This document shows positions 21,601-32,966 of a stretch of 64,000 bases of DNA, one piece after another. Every line of letters begins with the position of its first letter. Positions within the stretch are counted from its first letter, which is position 1. The translations under genes were made by a program, and so were the position numbers. The stretch is from Wurfbainia villosa. Its lineage: Eukaryota; Streptophyta; Magnoliopsida; Zingiberales; Zingiberaceae. The notes below the pieces were generated by a model. It worked only from the letters and a program-made list of their open reading frames with translations. It had not been told where the DNA came from and searched no databases. The DNA is taken from positions 15,611,011 through 15,675,010 of the forward strand of contig CM046004.1 of NCBI GenBank assembly GCA_025175895.1, in the 5' to 3' direction.

Positions 21601-23349
21601 ATGTGCCAGATAACCATAACATCCACTTGCTAACATCCTTTGAGCATTCAAGGCCGATAAGAAATTCTTAGTCTTTCTCTTTGACTCTCCAACAAATTCA
21701 AATTGAGATTTATCTTTAGGCTTGAATACTACTCTTCTTTTACGACATTCAATAGAGGCACTATACTTACTTAGGAAGTCCATACCCAAAATGACATCGT
21801 AGTCCTACATAGCAAGTACTACTAAATCACTATAGAGGTCTCTGTTGGAAATCCTGATTGGCACAGCCCGTAGCCAATGTGTGGATGCCATTATCTCCCC
21901 CGAAGGCAGTGTTGTTAAGAATTCTAGATTTAGAATATCCAGAGGTATGTCTAACTTTTTAGCAAAAGATACCGATATAAAGGAATGTGTTTCCCCAGTA
22001 TCAAACAATACAGTGGCATAATGTCTAAGGATGAGCATCTGACCTGTGACCACGGTAGAGGCACTGGCTACTTCCTCCTTTGTGAGGGTGAAGACTCGGG
22101 CATTGGTAGTAACTGGTGTTGCCTCCAGCCTCCCTTGACTGATGTGGGGTCCCTCCAGTGTCGTTGCCATCTGATGTGCTTGCATCTGATGTAACTGGGC
22201 AGATTTACCCCCAGGCTGCTGTTGGGTTTTGTTAGGGCAAAATCTGGCCATATGCCCTTCTAACCCACAGATGTAGCACCCACTCGTGCCCTGGCGACAG
22301 ACTCCCAAGTGCATCTTCCCACACTGTGAACAAGGAGGATACTTAAATTGCTTGTTGGTTGACCCTCCCTTTGGGTTGCTTCCTGAGGTCCTCTGCTCCC
22401 AATGCTTTCTTTTGTTACCTTTACCCTTCCAATTCTGCGAGTTACCCTGAGACCTCTCTCCTCCAGAACTTCCAATATTCCTTTGATCACCTGTGACTTG
22501 CTTCGGCTGCGTGTTGCCAGTCCTCATACTATTCAGGTAGTGCTCCGCGATCAACGCACTACTAATTAATTTCTCTGAGGTTTGGGGTCGATTAACTCTG
22601 CTAGCCACATTCAGGGCTATCTCAGGTCATAGCATCTTGAGCATTAGCCTGACTCGTTCTCTTTCCGTACTAACCAGCTTTGGGCATAGTCTAGCAAGCC
22701 TATTGAATTTCTTTACTGCTTCTTCAACCGGTAAATCTCCTTGTCAGAATTCTGTGAATTCGTCATAGTGCCTATTAGTAACTTTCATGTGAAAGAATTC
22801 CTCGTAAAACTCCATTTCGAAGTCGCCCCAAGTCATCTTATTGACATTTCTCTTTGCCTTCACTCTCTCCCACCACATTCTTGCATCACCAGTAAGGCAA
22901 AATGAGGCACACTTAATCTTTTCTATCTCAGGCCAATCCAGTAGTTCCAAAGTGCTTTCTAGAGTTTTGAACCATGCCTGAGCATCCCATGGTTCACCAG
23001 CGCCAGAAAAACCTTTTGGTTTCAATCTCTGCCACTGGATTAGGTACGCCTCTGGCCTTACCACTACTGCTGGGGCTACTGGTACAGCTAGTGGGACCTC
23101 AGCTACATCCAGTGCCACCACGTTAGCAACTGGTGGAGCAGCAGGATTGGCTCACTGGTTAGCCATCAAAGTGTTGATAACCTGCTGCTGGGTTGCAACT
23201 TGTTGTTGAAGTTGAGCGATTACTTCCAACAGATTGGGTGATGGTGCTTCTGCATTTTTCCTCTGTCCTCTACCTCTTCTGACTTGGTTTCGGATCTCAC
23301 TAAGGTTGAGGTTGTCATCCTGTCGAGTATTGGCATGTCTTCTAGCCAT
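18658..23349 (-). pseudogene. Gypsy gag-pol polyprotein with chromodomain, nine in-frame stops
   Basis: One uninterrupted reading frame of 1563 codons from ATG at 23349 to TAA at 18658, without a frameshift. Order: coiled-coil N-terminus (IAQLQQQVATQQQV), retrotransposon gag (WFKTLESTLELLDWPEIEK), CX2C zinc sites with the CCHC knuckle CYICGLEGHMARFC (22278-22237), aspartic protease (LFDTGETHSFIS, about 22005), reverse transcriptase (KIDLRSGYHQ; FIDDILIYS at 20997 onward), RNase H (DIYSDASRMRLGAVL), integrase with HHCC zinc region (CLTCQRVK), DDE core (MDFIVGLP, ISDRDGRF) and C-terminal domain, then chromodomain (VIWQSRRFEEAIWEREEDM). In-frame stops are at 23152, 22744, 22627, 21805, 20635, 20380, 19495, 19423 and 18835 (low coordinate). 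All fit C>T or G>A changes, for example DGQTERV with CAG>TAG at 19423. Confidence 0.93.
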
Positions 23350-23550
23350 TCCTTTCTATTTTCTTATAAATGACAAATGAAGCCAATATAAGACTACCCT
23401 TCTATTAACACATCATGCATATATAGTATATCTAATTGGCATCTCTCTTTATACTAATAACAAAAGAAGAACATATATATATATTCTTTCTTACTTAGGA
23501 GGCGGCCGGACTGATGCTTAATGTGAGTGTGGCGGAAGAGCGGGAACTTA

Positions 23551-23562
23551 GCTCTGATACCA
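23551..23562 (-). promoter_or_regulatory. Gypsy primer-binding site (tRNA-iMet)
   Basis: TGGTATCAGAGC on the minus strand, three bases inside the 5' LTR; complementary to the 3' end of plant initiator tRNA-Met. Confidence 0.92.
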
Positions 23563-23565
23563 TAT

Positions 23566-25102
23566 TGTAACACCCCCCCTCTCAGGGGATGTCACGGACA
23601 TTCATTCTACTAGTTCAAATCAATGACTCTTTTATATGTTGCCAGGATCTAAAACCTTCATAGAATTAAGCATTCAATAATTGAACAGACATTACAACCC
23701 TGAAGCCAACCATCCTAACCTAAATTACTTACTAAGTCTCCATTCCAACACCATCAATTTAATAACCCAAGATAATACCATGAAACTCCACCCACACTTG
23801 GGTTCTCTATCTTGCCTAATGTCAACGATGGTTTCTAAAACCAAGCATTAACAAATGTAAAATCTAACTCACAGACATAAAAAATATAATTCAACTCGTC
23901 TATCAAAGAAATATGAATGATAAACTAGCACACAACTATTGATCAATATTCCCTTGTTCCGCCGCCACACACACCAAACTTCCTTCCAGTCGCCTCCTTG
24001 CATCATTTTTTTTTCTTCCCCTTGTCTGCAGTAAGAGGTAAATAAAACTGATAAGCAAAGGGCTTAGTAAGTATATCATAATCTCACAAAATTATCGTAA
24101 GAAGCAATATAAGTGCTTCATGATAAGACATGCTCAACCTTTCTAAATACTTTGCACATGGAATCACTTGCAATCATAATCTAAATGCATATATTGAAAA
24201 ACATGTGGTATGACTTGTAGATCTACACTTACATTACTCACACTTCAAAATAATAAACATCCTCCTTTGGGCCCAACATGGTACCAAATGCACGCATCTC
24301 TAATAGGTTTCGGGGTAGCCAGCCACCGAATCCTATTGGAGCTTCTTACTAGGCGATCTAGGGGCCTAGAGGCATTCTCGGAGCCCAGGTGCATGCCTCT
24401 TAAAAGTAATATAGTTTTGTAACTTAAATACTCATACTCATAATAGCTTGGCATTTTCTCAAACACCTTATATGTCTTACTCAAATTGGGGACTGTCTCA
24501 AAGCCTAAATCTTGTTTCTTCTATTACATACATATCCTTAAGCAAAATAGAAAACAAAACAAAACATATAAAAGCAACCCTTACTGCAGGTGAGAGACAT
24601 ATACTTGCAGTTTCTTATCAAACTCACTAGGCGATGTTGTGAAAACCAAGGTTCCCACACATGTGCACATGCCCTCGCGGAAAAACCCTTATTGCCAAAT
24701 CCCCTTGAATAGCCCCGAACCTACCACCCTTTAAGACCAAGGGAGGGACTCTTTTATAGCCTTACTACTCCTCTCTGTCTTCTAAACTTTAGATGTGGGA
24801 CTAATACATGTTTAGGCTTGAACCACTTGTGCTTTGTATACTTATCGAAGATATATCCTTAAAGTTCTTATGTTTCACATAAGAAATGTCCAATTGGTGT
24901 GATGGTATTACGCCTCCTTTATATCCTAGAGGTCTAAGGTTCAAACCCCAAGCTATCACATTTTTCCTATTATTCTTCTTATTATTCTTTATTTTATAGC
25001 CTTACTACTCCTCTTTGTCTTCTAAACTTTAGATGTGGGACTATCACATTTTCCTATTATTCTTATTATTATTTTATATATATATATATTTTGGGTGTTA
25101 CA
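23566..25102 (-). repeat. Gypsy 5' LTR
   Basis: 1537 bp, pairs with 17093-18621. A short AT microsatellite sits at its upstream end near 25075-25090. Confidence 0.92.
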
Positions 25103-26165
25103 TCACAGTAGTCAACTGCTTCGTCAGAGCACTGTTTCCCGAGTCAACCGAGCTCTCAAGTCTGAGTCCTGAGCACTCGACTTCCCGAGCACCAATTGAC
25201 TGGTCTCCCGAGTACTGTAGTCATGTGCCCAAGCACTCGACCAATCTAAGCTCTCGACCAGTCGACTGGTCGATACCACCAGTTGATTGCCAAATAATAT
25301 GTGTGATTATTTATCCTACCAATCGACTAGACCAAGTCCCGATTGACTGGTACACTTTAAAACTGAGGTTTAACACCCCAAGTATGATCCTCTCATACTT
25401 GATACTTACCCTTAGCCTAAACCTAAGCCTTCAAGCTTTTTCCATCAGCCTCGCGCCTTTAGGTTGAGTCTGCAACTCCTCACCCTTTGTGCTAGCCTTT
25501 AAGTGCTTCTTTCGACTTTGTTATGCTATCAGGTACCCTTAGCCTAGACCTAATCCTTCAAGCTTCTTCCATCAGTCTCACGCCATTAGGTTGAGTCCAC
25601 GACTCCTCACCCTTTGTGCTAACCTTCAAGTGCTTTCTTCGGCTTTGTCATGCTACCAGGTCTTTTTTTTGCTAAGAGGCTACGCCTCCGGGACTTCCAT
25701 TACCAAGTCTCCATATTTAGACTTTCTCTTACCAAGTCTCCATACTTAGATTTTCCCTTGCCAAGTATACATACTTGGACTTTCCCTACTAAGTCTCCAT
25801 TTTTGGACTTTCCTTTGCCAAGTATCCATACTTGGATTTTTCTTTGCACTTGAACTTTCTCTTGCCAAGTCTCCATACTTGACTTTTCTTTGCCAAGTCT
25901 CCACACTTGGACTTTCCTTGCTATCCATGCTTGGAATTTTCCTTGCCAAGTCTCCATATTTGGACTTTTCCTTGCCAAGCATCATACTTGAACTTTTCTC
26001 GTCAAATCTCTGGTCAATCTTGACCTACTTGATTTCTTGATCAACAACTCTATATGAATATGGATATTGTCAAACATATTATAAAACATCAAAACTCTAC
26101 TCAAGTCTCACTTGAGCTTGGTTAACTTTGACCCAAGGGTAATTGCACCAACAATTTCTCTAACA
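25103..26165 (-). mobile_element. 3' LTR of gag-only element A, second part
   Basis: Continues the LTR broken at 17092; the first five bases are the TCACA duplication. Holds GTCGACTG words, CCGAGCACT words (25130-25260), and a tandem array around CCAAGTCTCCATACTTGGAC (25690-25985). Ends at 26165, where the minus strand shows a purine tract (AAAAAGAGAGAGAT) before TGTTAG, the polypurine tract of element A. Confidence 0.8.
25690..25985. repeat. Tandem spacer repeat in LTR A (CCAAGTCTCCATACTTGGAC type)
   Basis: About nine diverged units of 28-32 bp alternating CTTGCCAAGT, CTCCATACTT and GGACTTTC. Related arrays sit in the 5' LTR (54395-54625) and, in reverse, in element B (29815-30200, 35025-35420). 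Confidence 0.75.
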
Positions 26166-27652
26166 ATCTCTCTCTTTTTGATGTTTGACAATACCTTTGA
26201 GTTAAGTTATCCCATAGGCTCAATTTGTCTCTTCTTATGCCAAAGTATAATGAAGGTTTTCTAACTTAAACCCTTTATTCTCCCCCTTTGGCACACATAA
26301 AAAAGTTTTTCAAAAACTTTCATGTCTCATTCTCCAATGAGATACTTCATTCTCCCCTTTTTCAATCCTTCATATTGAATCCCTTCATTTTGCCTAGTGA
26401 TAAACCCCTTATCATATAATGAAAGACAATTTTTCATTCTCTTTTTTTTTTTTTTTTTCAAAATTCATCCATTATACCTTGATGGAGAATCTCCCTCTAA
26501 AGGCTTGTTCTTTCTTGTTTATTGCACCAACAATGTCTTTAGAGATGTCCTAAGCCTATAAAAACTCTAAATAATAAAAAAAGGGTAAAAATTCAACCTT
26601 GAACTTTAACATCTCTTAAAATTTGATTCTTATCCTAATCAACTCTCCTAATCATTTTCACTGAAAATGTTACTCTTTTAATGTTTGTCTAAGCATATTA
26701 AAGTATTAGGAGTGGTTATGGTACTTAGGGTTGCTGATAACTAGCTAAACGAACCTTGTTTAGTCGAAATCAGCCTAATCAGTCTACTGGTTTAGCAATT
26801 AATCAATTGATACCACCATCAATCAGTTGGCTACAGAAGTAGTCGATTGGTTTCTATATTTACAGAAATCATAGGTTTTTCAACAAGTTTCATAAAAGCA
26901 TAAATAATTATATGTGTTTAGAAAAATCATGAAACTTTATACACGCATTACTTATGCTAAATATTATAGGAGAAAAATAGTTTTATAGTAATATATCTAT
27001 TATTTTTAAAAGAATGATATAAAGTTAAAAACCATTGAAATTGTAAATATTTTTTGTCCAACTTGTATCAATCTTATCAATTGTGATTGTTATCAAAAGA
27101 TAAACTTCACAAGATTTTTTAAAATTATTTTAAAATTATTTTCAAATCTTATTTTCAATCATGATCAATGGCTAAGTGTACATGACTTGTACATTAGCTT
27201 TCCTCATGATTCATTTATGTCATATCATGAGTTTGAGTTCATATAGATGCATCATATAAGCACATTGAACTTAACTCATTTTCTACTATTTCACATATGT
27301 CTAGAATATTTCAACACACACACATGTCATTCTATAGTCTTTATGAGAAGTGAGTTTGTTCTTTCTTAAACTAAGAGTTCATATATTATTAACTAGGTAT
27401 ATGCAATTTGACCTCCTTATCTAGGATATCAATTAATGTCATTTGTCCTTAAATTTTAAATTAATAAGCAATGCATGAATTATGATCATGGCACAAATGA
27501 TTTGCATAAGTTAAAAGCATTGTCAATGACACGTGATGTCATGACATAATAACAATAAGCTAAGTATTAACATGACATATTTTAAATAACTATGTGATAC
27601 ATGATGTCATGACATGGATTATGACAAACAAAGGATTGCAAATTTATAATAT
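26166..27652 (-). other. Internal 3' region of element A, no coding
   Basis: Non-coding part between gag and 3' LTR. Words such as GAATCTCCCTCTAAAGGC and ATTGCACCAACAATGTC match, in reverse, the equivalent region of element B (34430-34830), which shows the two belong to related families. No pol domain. Confidence 0.65.
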
Positions 27653-27657
27653 AAAGG
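27653..27657. repeat. TSD of element C, left copy
   Basis: AAAGG, repeated at 39834-39838. Confidence 0.7.
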
Positions 27658-28917
27658 TGTTGGATCGGAAAGCACGTTAGATAGGGGGTGAATAGCGTAT
27701 TTAAGACTTTTTTCCATTCGTTTAAAACACGTAAAATCAAAGTAAGACGTAGTGGAAAATGTAAAAGATAAAATATAATAGATTTTTTTACTTGGTTCAC
27801 AGTCAAATGGTTGCCAGTCCAAGGCCCGCAATCCTTGATCGCTTTCGACGGATAATTCACTGAGAGGTCTCTTCCTCATTGGAGGTAAGAAACATGATGT
27901 TTATAAAAAGTAAAGGAGACGGTAACAATCTTATCGCTCCCTTTAGAAATTATGTACACAAAAAAAAACAAGAGTTATAGTATACTGATAAAAATAACTA
28001 AATGAAGAAGTACGGTTGGAGTTATAGCATTGTAGCACGAAGGATTGTTGTTTGAGAAGTTTGAGAGCAGGAGCACTTGAGTGAAAATTCATTATTAGGG
28101 TTTGTGTCCAACCCCATTTTTATAGATCAGTCGCCTTGACTTGGTCTAGATCTAGATCCTACTTATTTACAATCTATATCTTGATATGGCAATCCCTATC
28201 TTGATGTGGCAATCTCTATGTTGATGTGGCAATTAGCTTTTGACCGAACCTATTCACCTCAATCAATTGGACCTTTTATCAGTCGATTGGGTTCCATTCC
28301 AGTCGACTGATGCTTGAGTTTCCTTTCCTTGAATTCTCATCCAGTCACCTACATCACAAGATTAGCACAGTGTATATAATAGTAGTCATCATGACAACCT
28401 TTGATCGTTCTATCTTGACTTCGGCCTTCCTCCAAAACCCTTAGTCGGATCGATGCCTAAGGTTGTCTCCATACTGAGGACGTGACCTTACCACTTCATA
28501 CAAGGTCCTTACCTTTGCCAAACCCCTGGTCCTCTGACTCATTTGGACTTTCCTACTTAGCTTATGATTTTTAAATCATCACGGCTTCTTTCTGGTGTTC
28601 AAACTCTCCTGACCCATCACGAATTTCTCACTTGGAATCTTTGACCATCCCGAATTCTTTCTGATGTCCAGTCCCTGCTGACCCATCACGAATCCTTCAC
28701 CTGATGTCTTCGACCACCACATCTTCTTTCTGATGTCCAGACTCCGCTGACCCACTATGAATCCTTCACCTGATATCTTCGATCCTGTAAAGACTTCCTT
28801 ACCTAGTCCTACTAGGACTTCTTACTTGTTAAGTCCAACAAACTTAACACATCATATCAAACCAAACAATTATATATTGTCAAACATTGAAACCCTAGAG
28901 ACTACTTTCACTAATAA
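27658..28917 (-). repeat. Element C 3' LTR
   Basis: Starts TGTTGGATCGGAAAGC and a GGGGGTGAATAGCG word, like 38618. Contains spaced GACCCATCACGAATC / TTTCTGATGTCCAG tandem words at 28600-28790 that are repeated in the partner LTR (39530-39690). Adjacent at 28918 is the complement of a purine tract. Confidence 0.8.
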
Positions 28918-29607
28918 TCTCTCCTTTTTTTATGTTTAACAATACACTTAAGTTAGGCTCAGGTCTAATTAGTCTTATGTCAACCTAAGGGTAGCTAGAG
29001 GTATTAAATTTGTCTAGCTTAAGTCTTCTATCCCCTTTGACATACATCAAAAAGAATGTGATTTTAGATTCTTTAGGTCTTGCACCAATAATGACTTTAC
29101 TTTTTAAGAGATTATATACTTAACACATAGTAAATGTTTTTTGAAAACTTTTCCTTTAAAATTACAAATACTTAAGAGTTTTAGAATTAAAGTGTATGTA
29201 AAAATAAAAAAAATTGTTTATGGTAAACAAAATTCAAAATAATTTTAATAGTTATAATATGAATGAATGCTAAAAAGAATGAAAATAAATAATTTAATTT
29301 TAAGGATTTAACAAGAATATATGGAAGACTTATTTTCAAAATTATTTTTTTTTTCAAAAATTATTGTAAGAATAATTTAAAAAAATGTTTAAAGAATTTT
29401 GAAATTTCAAACAATAAAAAAATAAAAAAATTGTCAATTTTCAATATGAGATTTTTCAAATCATAATTTTTAAAATATATATTTAAAAAAACTCCTATAA
29501 ATATTGATCTTTCAATTAGAACCTCCCCTTAATCTGACAAGCCTATAGAACATCATTGTTAACAATAATAAAGACTTTCCTAAGTGTCTAGAGGGTCTAA
29601 AAATGAC
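28918..29607. other. Internal region of element C, 3' side
   Basis: Very AT-rich, no coding potential. Confidence 0.55.
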
Positions 29608-29612
29608 ATAAG
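29608..29612. repeat. TSD of element B, left copy
   Basis: ATAAG against ACAAG at 36416-36420, one mismatch. Confidence 0.7.
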
Positions 29613-31236
29613 TGTTGGTGCAATGAGCTCAGGTCACGATTGACCAGACTCGAGTTTGACTCGAGTAGTGTTTTGATGTTTGACATTGATATTTGACAAA
29701 TGCTTTGGGGAGATTGTTGGTGCAATCGACCCTGGTCATGATTGACTGACTCGAGTTTGACTTGAGGGGTATTTTGATGGTTGACTAGGGATGACCATGT
29801 GATAAAGAAAGTCCAAGTCATGGGTACTTGGCATGGAAAGTCCAAGTGGGACACTTGGCATTTGGGAAAATCCAAGACTTGTGTACTTTGCATGAAAAGT
29901 CCAAGCATGGGTCTTGGCAAGGGAAAGTTCAAGCTTGAGTCTTGGCAAATGGAAAGTCCAACATGGGTTGGCATGGAAAGTCCAAGGGTGTAATCTTATC
30001 CATATAAGTCCAATGGTGTAGTATTGGCGGTGAAAGTACAAGTCATGGGTACTTGGCATTTGGGAAGTTCAAGGGTTAATATTGGCAGTGTAATGTCCAA
30101 GAGTGGAGTCTTGGCAGTGTAAGTCCAATGGTTGGTGGTGTAAAGTCTAAGCGTGGTCTTGATAGCGTAAATCCAATATGCCTTGGCAATGTAAACACCG
30201 TTAGCATGACAATAGCCGATGGAAGCACCTAAAGCCTAGCGTATGGATGAACAAGTCATGGATGACTTGGAGGAATCCGATAGGTGTGAGACTGACGGAG
30301 GTGTCTAGAAGGCTTAGGTCTAGGCTAAGAGTGGTTTAGCAAGTATGGGGGCACCATACTTGAGGTTAAACCTCATGGTTGAGGTTATCAGTCGACTGAC
30401 ATTATGATCGGTTTGACTGATGGAAGTCGATTACGGTTCGATTGCGGCTAATGCTGAAAAATAGCACGGCGGATCGCTCGATGTAGCGAGTGATGTCGAT
30501 CGATCCATGGGCATGACGTGCATTCTTGGTTCGGCCACGAGCACAGAATGCTCCGTAGTCGACTAGGCAGTCGTCTATGGGCGCTGGCAGTCGATTGCCA
30601 ATGTTGGCAGTCGACTGATGAGAGTCCCGTTGGACTTTTTTCAGCATGGATCAAATCGTTGTCTCACAACAATAGTGTCATCAGTCGAACTGATGTTTTT
30701 GCCAATCGACTGCTAGGCAGAAATCTATCCCGATACAAGTTAAAAGGAGCTGTTCGTGGGAGATTTCGCTAATGATTCTTGGGGAGGCTTCTTAAGATGT
30801 TTTGAAGGCGAATTGCAAGTGAATTTTAGGGTCCTTCAAGCTCATCCAAGCAACCAACAAGCAAGCACTCAAAATCCTAGTTTGTAAAGTGCTCTTTACA
30901 TTTCATTCATATTTTGTTTGTATTTCTTTGTCTTGCTTTTGTAATCATTTGTACGAGATTTCTCCACCTCCGACGTGTTGTCGAGAATGAGTTATTGATT
31001 AGTGGTGTGTATTTGCATCGCTAAGGCTCGTTCGAGCCCAACCCGTGGAGTAGGAACCTTGAGGTTCCGAACCACATTATATCTTCGTGTACTGGTGCTT
31101 GTGTTGTGTACTTGTTTGTATCTTTATTATTTCTGCTGCATATACTAACATTTTGTAGCAAGCACGATTGAATTCCATCGCATGACGACATCGTTATTCA
31201 CCCCCCCCCCTTTTAGTGGGCGCATAGGTCCTAACA
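29613..31236 (+). repeat. Element B 5' LTR
   Basis: TGTTGGTGCAAT..CCTAACA, 1624 bp. The first 100 bases are duplicated in tandem (a second TGTTGGTGCAATCGACC at 29717). Then follow spacer repeats (29815-30200), GTCGACTG/ATCGACTG motifs (30385-30720), an R/U5 part with TCTCCACCTCCGACGTG, and a C-run near 31201. The gag-only LTR 5' end at 63728 is closely related. Confidence 0.88.
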
Positions 31237-31238
31237 AG

Positions 31239-31250
31239 TGGTATCAGAGC
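31239..31250 (+). promoter_or_regulatory. Element B primer-binding site (tRNA-iMet)
   Basis: TGGTATCAGAGC, two bases after the LTR end CCTAACA. Confidence 0.92.
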
Positions 31251-31302
31251 GAGGTCGCTCTTCAAAGATTAACAACCAAGAGAGCACCACTAGAGGAAGA
31301 AG

Positions 31303-32966
31303 ATGGAATTTGAAGAAAAAGTTGGATGGGACATCAACACTTTGGTCCCATATGAAATCTATGGACAAGAGGGATTCAAATCATGGAAGAGAAGGATTGA
31401 AGATTTCATCATGATGAGGGATTTTGAAGAATGGTCTATCTTGATGGAAGGATTTAATTATCTAAGAGAGCCAAAGAGAGGTTTCCTCAAAATAAAAAGT
31501 GGATCGGGGAACAAATCCAAGAGTTTGAGAAAAATACAAAGGTAATTAAATTCTTGATTGATTTGATTCCTAACAATATCTTGTCTAGTTTAGGGGACTA
31601 CATGGATGCCAAGGAGCTATGGAGCCAAGTGACAAGATTCCATGAGAACCCGTAACCGGTCTAAGAAGAAGAGGAAGAAAGCTCATCCTCACAAGAAAGT
31701 GAGGATTCGGAGGTCGAGAAGTGTTCGACATCCGAGGTGGAAGAATTGGAGGTTGAAAGGCCATCAATGTCCAAGGAAGAGGTATAATTGGAAGAAACTT
31801 CAACCTCTAGGATTGAGGGGGAGGAGACACCATCTAATCTGGAGCAAGAGCAGAATCAAGAAGTACCATCAACTTCCGGAAGAGATGAAGAAGCCCAAAC
31901 ATCCACCGATGACGTAGGTAACTCAAGCATATTAATTCAAAATAAAAATCATATAATGTATTTTAAGTATAGGGAATATGGGCACTACAAGAGCAAGTGC
32001 TCTAAGAAGGTCAAGAAAAATCAACTGACACTAAAACTTCAAGAAATTTCAAAGGATGCCAAAGTCCCTGATAAGAAGAGCAAGGAGCATGTCATTTGCT
32101 TCAAATGTCGACAACCGGAACACTACCAGAGTCAATGCCCAAAGGGGGAGAAGAAGACTCATGAAGAAAGAGCTACACATGTAGGGAGAGCTAAGGCAAA
32201 CCCTAAGGTAACTTTTAAGTATGCTTCTTCTTTAATTAATTATCAAAAACATGCTAGAAGTAATCTTGCAATTATTCATGAAAGGAATGCTAGAAATAAT
32301 AGGTTTTATTGTTTAGGAGCGAAACATGTCAACCTTAGAAATAAGGAGAAATTTGGGACTAATAATCCTAGAAAAATTCTACCTAGGGAGACAATTAGAA
32401 AGGTAGAAGAACACCTAGGTTTTAACCCTAAATAGACTAGGCATATGTCTAGGAAAAACAATTTCCAAAGGACATATGAAAATTCAAAATTGGGAAGATT
32501 AGAATTAGAAAATCAAGCCTTGAGGTCAAGGCTTGAGAAACTAGAAAAAACCCTTGCAAAAATGCAAAATCAAATACAAGGGTCAGAGGATCAAAAATCT
32601 AGGTCTAAGAGTCAAAACCTAGGTTTTATGAAGCAAGGTCCAACCAAGGGCAAGAAAGGTTTGGGTCACAAACCTAAGCCCAAAAAGACCTATCATAATG
32701 TTCCATTCGATTATGGAACTAAATCTAGGTCTAAGAAAACCAAGGTTAATAGGGAAGTCATCCCTAAGATTGACCAAGATAGGTGCTTAGTGGCTAGGGT
32801 TTTGAAGAAACCTAGGGAAGCCACTAAGAAGGTCAAAGGGGGAGTTACCTCTAGAGTTGACCTAGGCAAGACCAAAATGACCAAGGCTTCAAAGCCTAGG
32901 AGGGTATCTAGGGAAGTTATCCCTAAGGAATACCTAGTAAGCCCAAGGAAATTCAAGAGGTATTGA
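31303..32966 (+). pseudogene. Element B gag remnant
   Basis: ATG at 31303 begins MEFEEKVGWDINTLVPYEIY and a gag N-terminal domain (GFKSWKRRIEDFIM, WSILMEGF), which breaks by frameshift near 31500-31560 (the tail ILSSLGDYMDAKELWSQV continues in another frame). A second open part (31788-32435) has an acidic-serine stretch and two zinc knuckles: the first has lost two cysteines to tyrosine (MYFKYREYGHYKSKC), the second is complete (CFKCRQPEHYQSQC). A third part (32445-32966) holds a leucine-rich coiled coil (ALRSRLEKLEKTLAKM) and a lysine-rich tail with repeated EVIPK words. No enzyme domain follows. Confidence 0.82.

Larger units (their letters stand above)
17093..25102 (-). mobile_element. Full-length Gypsy chromovirus (Tekay-like), 8.0 kb
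   Basis: Complete structure on the minus strand: 5' LTR 23566-25102, PBS 23551-23562, one long gag-pol frame 23349-18658, a purine-rich stretch next to 18622, and 3' LTR 17093-18621. LTR ends are TGTAAC..GTTACA. Inserted in the 3' LTR of element A with a perfect TCACA duplication. The C-terminal chromodomain places it in the chromoviruses; the Tekay/Del clade is my reading of the chromodomain and integrase sequence. LTRs differ by roughly 3-4 percent in the stretches I compared, so the insertion is fairly young relative to the tower. Dead because of nine in-frame stops. Confidence 0.93.

Noticed and set aside
29815..30200. Regular short repeats with spacers, CRISPR-like at first sight
   Set aside because: Plant LTR context, units degenerate and of uneven length, same array in each LTR copy; not CRISPR.
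30518..30772. Plus frame across the GTCGACTG block of the element B LTR
   Set aside because: Not kept in the partner LTR (35760-36000), where stops interrupt it.
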